Assembly: GCA_947259375.1 (NCBI GenBank)
Contig: CAMYLZ010000032.1
Location: forward strand, 7,501-71,500
Source: an uncultured Parvularculaceae bacterium
GTDB taxonomy: Bacteria > Pseudomonadota > Alphaproteobacteria > Caulobacterales > Parvularculaceae
Length of the DNA stretch: 64,000 nucleotides
Direction: 5' to 3'
The notes beneath the pieces are model-generated. The model did no database searches. It was given only the letters and a program-made list of their open reading frames with translations, and was not told the origin of the DNA. Below, piece by piece: positions 7,961 to 16,373 of this stretch. Numbering within the stretch: position 1 is the first letter of the stretch; the number at the start of each line of letters is the position of its first letter. Made by a program: the position numbers and the translations under genes.

Positions 7961-9844
7961 ATGTTGCATATCAATGATCTCACCTACCGGATTGAAGCGC
8001 GCCTGTTGTTCGATCAGGCGACCGCGGCGATTTCCGACGGCTGGAAAGTCGGCTTTGTCGGCCCTAACGGCGCGGGCAAGTCGACCTTGCTGAAAATCAT
8101 CAAGGGCGAGATCTATACGGGTGGCGATGAAATCTCGCTGCGCAAGAACCGGCGCATCGGCTCGGTCGAGCAGGAAGCCCCGGCCTCCGATCTCAGCCTG
8201 CTCGAAACGGTTCTCGAGCAGGACAAGGAACGCGCCGCCTTGCTGGCCGAGGCGGAAACCGCGAGCGACCCGCATCGCATCGCCGACATCCAGACCCGGC
8301 TTGCCGATATCGACGCCCATTCGGCCGAAGCGCGCGCGGGCTCGATCCTTTCCGGCCTCGGCTTTGACGCGGCCGCGCAGCGCCGGCCCTGTTCGGAATT
8401 TTCCGGCGGCTGGCGGATGCGCGTGGCGCTCGCCGGGGTTCTTTTTTCCGCGCCGGATCTGTTGATCCTCGACGAGCCGACCAACTATCTCGACCTTGAA
8501 GGAACGATCTGGCTCGAAACTTATTTGCGCCGCTATCCGCATACGACGTTGATCGTCAGCCATGACCGGGCGCTTTTGAACAACGCCGTCACTCACATCA
8601 TGGCGCTGGAAAACGGCAAGCTTTCGGTGCATGCCGGGGGTTACGATCTTTACGAGCATCGCCGCGCCGAAGCGCGCGCCCAGGCCGAATCGTTCCGCGT
8701 CCGCCAAGAAACGCGCCGCAAACATATGCAATCCTTTGTCGACCGCTTCCGCGCCAAGGCGTCGAAAGCCAAGCAGGCGCAAAGCCGCATCAAGATGCTG
8801 GAAAAACTCGAAACCGTCGCCGAGCCGATTTCGGCGCGCACGGTTCCGTTTCATTTTCCGAACCCCAAGCCCATGGCGCCGCCGATCATCCGCATGGTCG
8901 ATGCGGATCTCGGCTATGAGGAAGGCAAACCGGTTCTCAAAAAGGTCAATCTGCGCCTCGATAATGACGACCGCATCGCCATTCTGGGGCCCAATGGCGA
9001 AGGCAAGTCGACGCTGGTCAAGGCCCTTTCCGGCCGGCTGCGCCCGCTTTCCGGCAATGTCTACAAGCACAAAAAGCTTTCCATCGCCTATTTCGCCCAG
9101 CACCAGCTTGACGAGCTAAAGCCCAAACAATCCGCCTACGAACATGTGCGCGAACTCATCCCCGATGCGACGGAGGCCGAAACCCGTTCGGCGACGGCGC
9201 GGCTCGGTTTCGGCCCGGACAAGGCCGACACCAAGGTTGAAAAACTCTCCGGCGGTGAAAAAGCACGGCTGCTTTTGGGGCTGATCACATATCATGGCGC
9301 GCATCTTTTGATTCTCGACGAGCCGACCAACCATCTCGACATCGGCTCGCGCGAGGCGCTGATCGAAGCGCTCAATGATTTTCAGGGCGCGGTCCTGCTG
9401 ATCACCCATGACGCGCATCTCGCCTCGTCGGTGGCGGACCGCTTGTGGCTCGTCAACAAGAGCAAGGCCGCGCCTTATGACGGCGACCTTTCCGACTATC
9501 GCGAGCTTGTGGTCGCCGCCAACAAGACCGCGCCGTCGAAAGACGCAAAGCGCCAGGCGGTCAATGCGAAGGAAAACGCCCGCAAGGCGGCGGCGGAAGC
9601 GCGGGCGTCGATCCAGCCGTTAAAAAAGGCGGCGGAGGCGGCTGAAGCGCGGGTCGAAAAACTCAATGATACGCTGACCCGCCTTGATGCGGCGCTCGCC
9701 GAGCCCGGCCTTTACGAGACCAACCTGCCCCGGGCGACGAAACTGCAAAAGGAACGCGCGGCGCTGGTCGAGGCGATCGAACGGGCTGAGACCGACTGGC
9801 TCGCCGCGCTTGAACAATTCGAAAATGCGCGGGCTGACGCCTGA
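7961..9844 (+). CDS. ABC-F family ATPase
   Basis: Cytosolic duplicated ABC ATPase without membrane segments. ABC-F proteins act on the ribosome or in translation quality control. The first nucleotide site has GPNGAGKST (34-42), an EFSGGW signature and LILDEPTNYLDL. The second has GPNGEGKST, LSGGEKARLLL and LILDEPTNHLDI. A charged linker (about residues 230-300) and a C-terminal coiled coil resemble the Uup/YheS branch. The second H-loop reads THDAHL instead of the usual SHDRxFL. The ATG at 7961 was chosen because the MLHINDLTY start fits the family and the upstream residues do not. 627 residues. Confidence 0.92.
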   Translation: MLHINDLTYRIEARLLFDQATAAISDGWKVGFVGPNGAGKSTLLKIIKGEIYTGGDEISLRKNRRIGSVEQEAPASDLSLLETVLEQDKERAALLAEAETASDPHRIADIQTRLADIDAHSAEARAGSILSGLGFDAAAQRRPCSEFSGGWRMRVALAGVLFSAPDLLILDEPTNYLDLEGTIWLETYLRRYPHTTLIVSHDRALLNNAVTHIMALENGKLSVHAGGYDLYEHRRAEARAQAESFRVRQETRRKHMQSFVDRFRAKASKAKQAQSRIKMLEKLETVAEPISARTVPFHFPNPKPMAPPIIRMVDADLGYEEGKPVLKKVNLRLDNDDRIAILGPNGEGKSTLVKALSGRLRPLSGNVYKHKKLSIAYFAQHQLDELKPKQSAYEHVRELIPDATEAETRSATARLGFGPDKADTKVEKLSGGEKARLLLGLITYHGAHLLILDEPTNHLDIGSREALIEALNDFQGAVLLITHDAHLASSVADRLWLVNKSKAAPYDGDLSDYRELVVAANKTAPSKDAKRQAVNAKENARKAAAEARASIQPLKKAAEAAEARVEKLNDTLTRLDAALAEPGLYETNLPRATKLQKERAALVEAIERAETDWLAALEQFENARADA

Positions 9845-9925
9845 ACGCGCTGCGGCGTTCGCCAGCGGCGGCGCCATCGGTTAGGTTGCGCATCAGTAAA
9901 GCGCATAAGTAAAAGGATGAGAGCG

Positions 9926-10219
9926 ATGAAACCTGCGGCGGAATGCGAAACCATGGACGAGGTGCGCGCGGAGATCGACCGGGTCGATCGCGCCCTTGTC
10001 GATCTGCTCGCCGAGCGCTGGTCTTATGTGGATCGCGCCTGGGTCTTCAAACGCTCCGCCGCGGAAGCCTCGGTTCCCTGGCGCAATCGCGACGTCGTCG
10101 AAAAAGTACGCGGACGGGCCGCCACCGCCGGCATGCCGCCGGAAATGGCCGAGGCGTTGTGGCGGCTGATTATCGGCTGGGGCATCCAGTACGAAGAAGA
10201 GCGCCTGCGCGAACGCTAG
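9926..10219 (+). CDS. Chorismate mutase (AroQ type)
   Basis: Converts chorismate to prephenate for phenylalanine and tyrosine synthesis. It is a stand-alone all-helical AroQ-class protein of 97 residues. The first helix has the EIDRVDRALVDLLAERW pattern, with the arginine and following V-x-x-A-x-x-x-K expected for substrate binding. AAGG nine bases upstream supports the ATG at 9926 over the in-frame ATG at 9917. It follows the ABC-F gene on the same strand by about 80 bases and may be cotranscribed. Confidence 0.9.
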   Translation: MKPAAECETMDEVRAEIDRVDRALVDLLAERWSYVDRAWVFKRSAAEASVPWRNRDVVEKVRGRAATAGMPPEMAEALWRLIIGWGIQYEEERLRER

Positions 10220-10295
10220 GCCCGGCCCCGAAATTACCGCCCGGAAACTGCAAAAACGCCTGTGGTTTGGGCGGCGGCGGCGCTAGACAGGCGCC

Positions 10296-10775
10296 ATGAT
10301 CGATAACAAGCCCCCTCGCGACATCAATCCGGCGGTCGGCGCCATGCTGCAAGAGGCCAGCAACTGGCTGCTGCATGAGCATACTTTGTTCAAATCGCTC
10401 GACCTCAAGCCGACGCTGATCGGCCGGTCGAAAGCGACCTTTTCCGTCTATCTGCCAGACGCGTTCGCCGATGCGCGCGGCAAGGTGCATGGCGGGCTGC
10501 TGACGCTGATCATGGATTCGATTTTCGGCCTCGCCGCCTTTACCGCGCTCGACGAGCTAAAGCCTGTCGCCACCGTCAATCTGCGCACCGACTATATGGG
10601 TGAAGCCCGGCCCGGCGGGCGCGTCCTGTGCGCCGCGGAATGCCGGACCTTGCGCGGCGATGTCGCCCATGTGGCCGGTGATCTCACCGATGAAGAAACC
10701 GGCCGGCTGATCGCCGCCGGCGCCGGCGCATTCATGATCGGCACGCGCGGGCCCAATCGGGGGTCGCGGCTGTGA
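10296..10775 (+). CDS. PaaI-type hotdog thioesterase
   Basis: Hotdog-fold acyl-CoA thioesterase of the PaaI group, 159 residues. The HGGLLTLIMDS segment (about residues 65-75) carries the family's catalytic helix. The physiological acyl-CoA is unknown. The stop codon overlaps the GTG start of a second, distinct hotdog protein, so the two are translationally coupled and may form a heteromer or act on related substrates. Confidence 0.88.
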   Translation: MIDNKPPRDINPAVGAMLQEASNWLLHEHTLFKSLDLKPTLIGRSKATFSVYLPDAFADARGKVHGGLLTLIMDSIFGLAAFTALDELKPVATVNLRTDYMGEARPGGRVLCAAECRTLRGDVAHVAGDLTDEETGRLIAAGAGAFMIGTRGPNRGSRL

Positions 10776-11185
10776 GCAATCTCGACCTCGTCAACGCTTT
10801 CGCCGCACGCGCGCCGGTTTCCAAATGGCTCGGCTTTTCCGCAAGCCGGGACGGCGATGACATCCTGTTTCATCTCACCTTTGACGAACGCCATATCGGC
10901 AATGCGATGATCCGCGCGCTGCATGGCGGCGCGATCGCGGCGTTTCTCGAATTCGCCGCCGAAGCAGCGCTTCACGCCCGCTTCAATGGCGAAAAGACGC
11001 TCTCCAGCATCAATGTCGATGTCGATTATTTAACCTCGGCGCGGGCCGAAAACATGACCGCGCGCGTGCGTTTTATCCGCATTGGCCGGCGCATCGCCTT
11101 TGTCGAAGCGACTGGCTGGCAAAAAGATGAAACCTCCCCGGTCGCGACGGGCCGGTTCCGCTTCCGCATTGGCGGCGCGAAATAA
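10772..11185 (+). CDS. PaaI-type hotdog thioesterase, second paralogue
   Basis: Hotdog protein of 137 residues with the matching HGGAIAAFLEFAAEAAL helix. Asp of the usual motif is replaced by Glu in this helix (FLEF). The GTG start overlaps the upstream gene's TGA by four bases (GTGA), a classic translational coupling. It is a diverged paralogue rather than a recent copy of its neighbour. It is followed by the antiporter gene after about 90 bases. Confidence 0.87.
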   Translation: MSNLDLVNAFAARAPVSKWLGFSASRDGDDILFHLTFDERHIGNAMIRALHGGAIAAFLEFAAEAALHARFNGEKTLSSINVDVDYLTSARAENMTARVRFIRIGRRIAFVEATGWQKDETSPVATGRFRFRIGGAK

Positions 11186-11277
11186 TTTTTGGCGCAGGAC
11201 TGGCGCATCGCCGCTCAGTCCCAGATTCGCGCTATATTCGCACCTTTGCGTGAAACCGTTGCTAAGCGAGGCAGGCA

Positions 11278-12231
11278 ATGGCGTGGCTCTTGATCGTCGC
11301 CGGGCTTGTGATCCTGACATTTGGCGCTGAGGCGTTGATCCGCGGCGCGGCCGGTCTTGCCCGGCGGCTCGGCTTGTCCGAACTCCTCATCGGCCTGACA
11401 TTGGTCGGCTTCGGCACGTCGACGCCGGAACTGGTGTCGAGCATCGAGGCGGCGCAATCCGGCTCGCCCGGCATCGCGCTCGGCAATGTAGTCGGCTCGA
11501 ACATCGCCAATATTCTTCTCATTCTCGGCTTGTCGGCGGCGATCGCGCCCATCGCCGTCGAACCGAAAAGTTTTCGCCGCGACATGCCGGCCGTGCTCGG
11601 CGCGACGGTGTTGGCGGCGGCGGTCGCGCTCACCGGGGCCATTACCCGGCTCGCGGGGACCGGCTTTATCGCCGCCCTCGCCGCTTATGTCCTGTTCGCC
11701 TATCTGACCGAACGGCGCGCGCCCGCCGCGCCCGAACCCGCCCGGCACGAAGCCGAAGCCGGGGAAATTCACGGCGCCGCCTCGCCGCTTGGCGCCGTCG
11801 GGCTCGCCCTTTTGGGGCTTGCGCTGCTTGTTATCGGCGCCAAGCTTTTGGTCTCCGGCGCAATGACGCTCGCCGCCGCGCTTGGCGTTTCCGAAGCGAT
11901 CATTGGACTGAGCATCGTCGCGGTCGGCACCTCCCTGCCGGAAATGCTCACTTCCGTCATGGCGGCGTTGCGCGGCAAGTCCGGCCTGGCGCTCGGCAAT
12001 GTGGTCGGCTCAAACATCTATAATCTGCTCGGCATTCTCGGGCTCACCGCCCTGATCCGGCCGGTTGCGGTGTCGCCGGAAATCATGCGCTTCGACATTT
12101 GGGTGATGATCGCGGCGACCGCTGGAATGGCGGGTTTCGCCTGGACGCGCGGCCGCATCGATCGTTGGGAAGGCGTTTTGTTGCTGGTCGCTTATGCCGC
12201 CTATCTCGGCTGGCTGGCGTTCATCGTCTAA
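11278..12231 (+). CDS. Calcium/sodium antiporter (CaCA family, YrbG-like)
   Basis: Inner-membrane cation exchanger of 317 residues with about ten hydrophobic helices. The two inverted alpha-repeats that form the ion site are visible: GFGTSTPELVSS (residues 44-55) and AVGTSLPEMLTS (near 214-225). Each is followed downstream by an ALGNVVGSNI-type segment, again in two copies. A polar loop (about 140-165) joins the halves. Family members exchange Ca2+ for Na+ or H+. It converges with the DksA-like gene, with an 11-base overlap at the 3' ends. Confidence 0.92.
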   Translation: MAWLLIVAGLVILTFGAEALIRGAAGLARRLGLSELLIGLTLVGFGTSTPELVSSIEAAQSGSPGIALGNVVGSNIANILLILGLSAAIAPIAVEPKSFRRDMPAVLGATVLAAAVALTGAITRLAGTGFIAALAAYVLFAYLTERRAPAAPEPARHEAEAGEIHGAASPLGAVGLALLGLALLVIGAKLLVSGAMTLAAALGVSEAIIGLSIVAVGTSLPEMLTSVMAALRGKSGLALGNVVGSNIYNLLGILGLTALIRPVAVSPEIMRFDIWVMIAATAGMAGFAWTRGRIDRWEGVLLLVAYAAYLGWLAFIV

Positions 12232-12568
12232 GGCCGCCGGCGCAAGGCGCGCACAGCATGGCGGTAAGATCGATATCGAGGCGCTTGGGATCAATCGCCT
12301 CGCCGCATTCCGCGCACCAGCCAAAATCGCCTTCTTCGATGCGGGCAAGCGCCGCGTCGATTTTCTTAAGCTCGCCTGCGCGGCGGGCTTCCTGCGCGTT
12401 CGCCATGGCCTGTTGCTGCAACGCATCCTGGCGCGACAGGCGGCCGACCGATTGCTGATCGAGTTCGACGGGTTTGCGCGCCTCTTTTGCACCGCTTGAG
12501 AGCAATTTCAGCTCTTCGCGCCGCGCCTCGAGCCGCTTTCGGTAATCTTCCAGCGCCGCATCATTCAT
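12221..12568 (-). CDS. DksA/TraR-type zinc-finger protein
   Basis: Short 115-residue member of the DksA/TraR family, whose larger members bind the RNA polymerase secondary channel with ppGpp. A helical, charged N-terminus precedes the zinc finger C85-x2-C88-x17-C106-x2-C109. The length suits the small YbiI/TraR-like class rather than full DksA. The ATG at 12568 overlaps the TGA of the upstream gene (ATGA), so it is coupled to the tandem GST-N gene. An open frame further upstream has no family similarity. Confidence 0.85.
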   Translation of the reverse strand: MNDAALEDYRKRLEARREELKLLSSGAKEARKPVELDQQSVGRLSRQDALQQQAMANAQEARRAGELKKIDAALARIEEGDFGWCAECGEAIDPKRLDIDLTAMLCAPCAGGLRR

Positions 12569-13221
12569 GAGCGGTATGTCTCGCGCAGATAACGGCGAAT
12601 GGCGCGCGCGCCGCGCATCGCCTCCCCCGTATTCGGGTCGCTCAAATAAGGCGCCGTCTCGCCCGCCGGCGGCGCGGAACGCCACAGATAGGCAAGCTCC
12701 ATCTCGCATAGCAGCTCTTTGACCAGCCGCGCGCCCGGGTTTCGTTCCGCGCCGAAAAATTCGAGCGGCTGTTGCGGCGCGCGCGAGCGCTTGACGAATG
12801 TGCCCGCCGCCAGCCGCACGAGCACGCCGAATTGCGAGGCGATGACGTTAAGCGGCCCCAGCCAGTGCATAAACGGGCGCGGCGCCGGCCCATATGTCTT
12901 GCGCAGATAAGCGGCGATATGCGCGCTTTCATACATCGTCACATCCGTATTCGGATCAATGAGAAACGGAAACTGCGCCATGCCGCCGAGATTGCGCACC
13001 GACGGGCGAAAGCGCTTGCCGCCTTTCGGGCATGGCCGCACCAGCACCGCAACGCCCGAGGCCGACACCGCTTCGCGCGCCACCCGGCAATAAGGGCAAC
13101 CTTCAAACTCATAGAGGGTCAACGGCTCGCGCGTTTCCACCGGCGCCGCCGGCGCGCCCGCGCCAAGCCGCAAGACGGAAGCGACGAAGGACAAGGCGAA
13201 ATGCAAGGGCGGAAAAATCAT
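12565..13221 (-). CDS. Tandem glutaredoxin/GST-N domain protein
   Basis: 218 residues. A hydrophobic N-terminus (about residues 2-22) may be a membrane anchor. It is followed by a glutaredoxin-like GST N-terminal domain with the redox motif C42-P-Y-C45 and a QFPFLIDPNT segment. A second, degenerate copy starts near residue 152 (LEFFGAERNPG). It keeps the YLSDPNTGE segment but has lost both cysteines. This arrangement resembles tandem GST-N proteins of photosynthetic organisms. There is no GST C-terminal helical domain. Function is unknown; a thiol reductase role is inference. Confidence 0.78.
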   Translation of the reverse strand: MIFPPLHFALSFVASVLRLGAGAPAAPVETREPLTLYEFEGCPYCRVAREAVSASGVAVLVRPCPKGGKRFRPSVRNLGGMAQFPFLIDPNTDVTMYESAHIAAYLRKTYGPAPRPFMHWLGPLNVIASQFGVLVRLAAGTFVKRSRAPQQPLEFFGAERNPGARLVKELLCEMELAYLWRSAPPAGETAPYLSDPNTGEAMRGARAIRRYLRETYRS

Positions 13222-13227
13222 GCCGGT

Positions 13228-13677
13228 TCAGCCCTGTTTTTCCCAACGGCCTTCCGGCGATTGCTTCCAGTAGGTTGCGTCATGGCCGGCATCCCTCACC
13301 GCTTTCCAGAAACGGCGCGCATCGCCAAGCGCGTCTTCATCGCGGCCGTCGAAAATGGTGACGCAGCGAGTGAAGCCGCCAAGCGCGCCCGCTTCCGCCG
13401 CCGCGCCGTCAACCAGGAACAAAAGCTCTGCTTTATTGGGAATATCATCGCCCGCGGTCAGCCAGACCGGCTGGTCCGCGCCGTCGCCAGCCGCCCCATG
13501 CGGCAGAAAGGATTCGTCGCGATAGGTCCACAATTCCGCGTCGAGCTTTTCAACCCGCGCCGCCGAACTTGTCCGCACCACCGCCTTCCAGCCGCGCGCC
13601 AGCGTCTTTTCAAGAAGGCCGGGCAAGACATCCTCAAGTCGCCCGCGTTCGAGATGGTAGAACAGGACTTCGGTCAT
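13228..13677 (-). CDS. holC: DNA polymerase III chi subunit
   Basis: Accessory clamp-loader subunit that links DNA polymerase III to SSB. At 149 residues it has the family start TEVLFYHLE and a WTYRDESFLPHG segment, followed by PVWLT. Its start overlaps the stop of the upstream PNPOx-like gene by four bases. In many alphaproteobacteria holC follows pepA directly; here two genes lie between them. Confidence 0.9.
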   Translation of the reverse strand: MTEVLFYHLERGRLEDVLPGLLEKTLARGWKAVVRTSSAARVEKLDAELWTYRDESFLPHGAAGDGADQPVWLTAGDDIPNKAELLFLVDGAAAEAGALGGFTRCVTIFDGRDEDALGDARRFWKAVRDAGHDATYWKQSPEGRWEKQG

Positions 13678-14228
13678 TCGTGATCCGCAACCACAAGGCC
13701 GGTCTCGAAACCGTCAATGCTTTTCATGTTCTTTTCACGCTGGTAATTGCGCAAGCCCTCTTCGCCTTTCGCCAGCGTCGATTGCGCCAGCACCTGGCGC
13801 TCCGCGACAAGCGCCATTTCCGGCACCGCGTAACCGCAACTTGTCTGTACGCTGTCAATATCGATGAAAATGATCTGGCGCGCGCCAGGCAGGCCCGGAA
13901 AGCGGTCTTTATGGGCGGCGAATTCGGCCGAGCCCATCGCCGCGACGCGCCCGCGCCCGTAAAGCCGGAGGATCAACGGAACCTTGTCGAAACTGTTCAG
14001 CATCACGGTGACGCGCCCGTCGCGCTTGATATGCGCGGCGGTCTCGTTCCCGCTGCCGGTAAGGTCGAGATAGGCGACCGTCGCCGCGTCGATGACGCGA
14101 AACGTGTCCATGCCTTTGGGCGATAGATTAATGCGCCCTTCGGCGGCGGCGCTCGCCACGAAGAACATGGGCTGGCGTTCGATAAACGCGATATGCTTTT
14201 CATTCAGTCGGTCAAAAAACGCCGCCAT
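13674..14228 (-). CDS. Pyridoxamine 5'-phosphate oxidase family protein
   Basis: Split-barrel flavin-binding protein of 184 residues. It resembles the PNPOx-like group with MFFVASA near the N-terminus, INLSPKGMDTF and a LDLTGSGNETAAH strand-turn. It is not PdxH itself: it lacks that enzyme's usual length and C-terminal domain. It probably binds FMN or F420-like cofactor, with an unknown substrate. Translationally coupled to holC. Confidence 0.8.
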   Translation of the reverse strand: MAAFFDRLNEKHIAFIERQPMFFVASAAAEGRINLSPKGMDTFRVIDAATVAYLDLTGSGNETAAHIKRDGRVTVMLNSFDKVPLILRLYGRGRVAAMGSAEFAAHKDRFPGLPGARQIIFIDIDSVQTSCGYAVPEMALVAERQVLAQSTLAKGEEGLRNYQREKNMKSIDGFETGLVVADHE

Positions 14229-14242
14229 TGCGGAACTCCAAT

Positions 14243-14689
14243 TTACTTGTACGCCGACAAGGCCGCGCGCAGCGCCTCGACCCGCTTGCGGTTGGCGCCC
14301 AGATCGCTATGGCCGACCCGCGACGCGGAGCGCACATGCACCGCGCCCTCGGCCTTGCGGAACTCCACGTCGTCCACATAGCCCATGAGTTTGGTTTTGA
14401 ATGCCGCCGCCATGTAATCGTCGCGGCGCGCGATGTTTTTGCCGCCTTGCGCTTCGATCGTTGCAGCGAGCCGGTCCCACGACTCGGACGGCAGCGGCGC
14501 GACCGCATGGCTATCGGGCGTTCCCGCCTCGCTCGAAACGCAGTTGGGCGATGCGGGGCAAGCGGCGAGCCGGCCATCGACCAGCCCCGGCGCGGCGCCG
14601 GTTTTCGATTTCGAGGCGAGGAAGGCGAACGCACCCGCAGCAGCGACCGTCAACGCTAGCACAATCAGCGCTATCATTTTGACGTCCAT
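14243..14689 (-). CDS. DUF1499 family protein, membrane-anchored
   Basis: 148 residues with one N-terminal hydrophobic helix (about residues 5-25), followed by the DUF1499 domain. The typical segment CPASPNCVSSEA begins near residue 44, and RSASRVGHSDLGANRKRVE lies near the C-terminus. The function of the family is unknown. It lies 20 bases downstream of pepA and 14 bases upstream of the PNPOx-like gene, on the same strand. Confidence 0.85.
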   Translation of the reverse strand: MDVKMIALIVLALTVAAAGAFAFLASKSKTGAAPGLVDGRLAACPASPNCVSSEAGTPDSHAVAPLPSESWDRLAATIEAQGGKNIARRDDYMAAAFKTKLMGYVDDVEFRKAEGAVHVRSASRVGHSDLGANRKRVEALRAALSAYK

Positions 14690-14709
14690 CTTCGCCTCTT
14701 TATCTCGCC

Positions 14710-16200
14710 TCAGCCTTCGTGATTGGCGCGCACATATTCATCAAGCAAGCGCACGCCATAGCCGGAACCGCCTTTCGGGCAGGTCGGCGCATCTTTGGTC
14801 TTCCAGGCCATGCCGGCGATATCGAGATGCGCCCAGGAAACGCCCTCCTGAATGAACCGCCCGAGAAACGCCGCCGCTGTCGACGAGCCCGCGCCCTTGC
14901 CGCCGATATTTTGCATATCGGCGATGTCCGACTTAATCATCTCGTCATGGGTCTTGGTCAGCGGCATCCGCCACAGCTTGTCGCCGACAGCCGCGCCGGC
15001 GGCGTCGAGCTGTTTGGCGAGCTTGTCGTCCTTGGTGAACATGCCGGCGAATTCATGGGCGAGCGAGACGATGATCGCGCCGGTCAGCGTGGCAAGGTCG
15101 ATGACGACCGACGGCTTGTAGGTCTCTTGCGTCCACCACAACGCATCGGCGAGCACCAGCCGGCCTTCCGCATCTGTGTTGAGGATTTCGATCGTCTGGC
15201 CGGACATGGATTTCACCACATCGCCGGGGCGCTGGGCGTTTCCGTCGGGCATGTTTTCAACAAGGCCGATGACGCCGATGACATTCGCCTTGGCTTTGCG
15301 TCCAGCGAGCGCCGCCATGGCGCCGGTGACCGCGCCGGCCCCGCCCATGTCCCATTTCATGTCTTCCATGCCGGGTCCGGGCTTTAAGGAAATGCCGCCC
15401 GTGTCGAAGGTGACGCCCTTGCCGACCAGCGCGACAGGCGCGTCGCCTTTCTTGCCGCCGAGCCATTCCATGGCGACGAGTTTCGATTCGCGCACCGAGC
15501 CCTGCCCGACGCCGAGCAACGAGCCCATGCCAAGCTTTTTCATTTCCGCTTCGCCGAGCACCTTGACCTTGACGCCCAGCTTCGACAGCGCCTGGCACTG
15601 CTTGGCGAAACTATCCGGATAAAGAACATTCGCCGGCTCCGAGACGAGATTGCGCGTCAGGAACACGCCGTCATTGATCCGGTCATATTCGGCGAACACC
15701 GCTTTCGCCTTGGTCGATGCGGTTTGCACGGCGATCTTCGCAAGCACCGGCTTGTCGTCTTTTTCTTCCTTGGTGCGGTATTTGTCGAAACGATAGGTCT
15801 TCATTTTCGCGCCGATGGCGACGCGCGCGGCGAGTTCGTCCGCGGCGAGTTTCTTCGCCGTCAGCCCGGAAAGCGCGATCGCCGCATTCTTGTCGCGCCC
15901 CGCCAGCAGCGTGCCGGCCGCATTGCCGCCAAGCGCTTCGGCGTCGAGCGCGGCGAAATCCTTTGACGCGCCCGCGCCCACAAGAATGATGCGGCTATTG
16001 CCGAGCCCCGCCGGCGCGACAATGTCGAGAATCTTGCCTTTCTTGCCTTTGAACGCCGATGCTTTCACGGCGCGGGCGATCGCGCCGTCGCTCGCCTTGT
16101 CGAGGTCGTCATATGCGCCGGGCTTGCCGCCGTCTTCGAACACTGGGATCACGATTGCGCCAGTTTTCGGCAATGCTGCGGCGGAAAAAGTGATTTGCAT
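14710..16200 (-). CDS. pepA: Leucyl aminopeptidase
   Basis: Cytosolic M17-family metallo-aminopeptidase of 496 residues that releases N-terminal residues from peptides. The two-metal active site is recognisable: KGVTFDTGG and the family signature NTDAEGRL, followed by the DLATLTGA segment. An AAGAGGACG stretch precedes the ATG. It heads a probable pepA-DUF1499-PNPOx-holC unit and is divergent from the LPS-transport genes across a 173-base gap. Confidence 0.95.
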   Translation of the reverse strand: MQITFSAAALPKTGAIVIPVFEDGGKPGAYDDLDKASDGAIARAVKASAFKGKKGKILDIVAPAGLGNSRIILVGAGASKDFAALDAEALGGNAAGTLLAGRDKNAAIALSGLTAKKLAADELAARVAIGAKMKTYRFDKYRTKEEKDDKPVLAKIAVQTASTKAKAVFAEYDRINDGVFLTRNLVSEPANVLYPDSFAKQCQALSKLGVKVKVLGEAEMKKLGMGSLLGVGQGSVRESKLVAMEWLGGKKGDAPVALVGKGVTFDTGGISLKPGPGMEDMKWDMGGAGAVTGAMAALAGRKAKANVIGVIGLVENMPDGNAQRPGDVVKSMSGQTIEILNTDAEGRLVLADALWWTQETYKPSVVIDLATLTGAIIVSLAHEFAGMFTKDDKLAKQLDAAGAAVGDKLWRMPLTKTHDEMIKSDIADMQNIGGKGAGSSTAAAFLGRFIQEGVSWAHLDIAGMAWKTKDAPTCPKGGSGYGVRLLDEYVRANHEG

Positions 16201-16373
16201 GAACGTCCTCTTTTTTCGGTTCTTTGAACTTTACTTCAATGTTTCGGGATGCGTCCCTTTAAACAGGACAAGGGCGCTTTCGGCCCGCGCGCAGAGTGTG
16301 CTAGGCCGAGGAAGGTATCGACGGCGCCACTCTAGCGCTGTTGCGTCATAAGGGAAGAGCGGCGGCGCCGGCA

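Noticed and set aside
7946-9103. 385-codon open frame on the minus strand
   Set aside because: Antisense to the ABC-F gene; no domain and no ribosome site.
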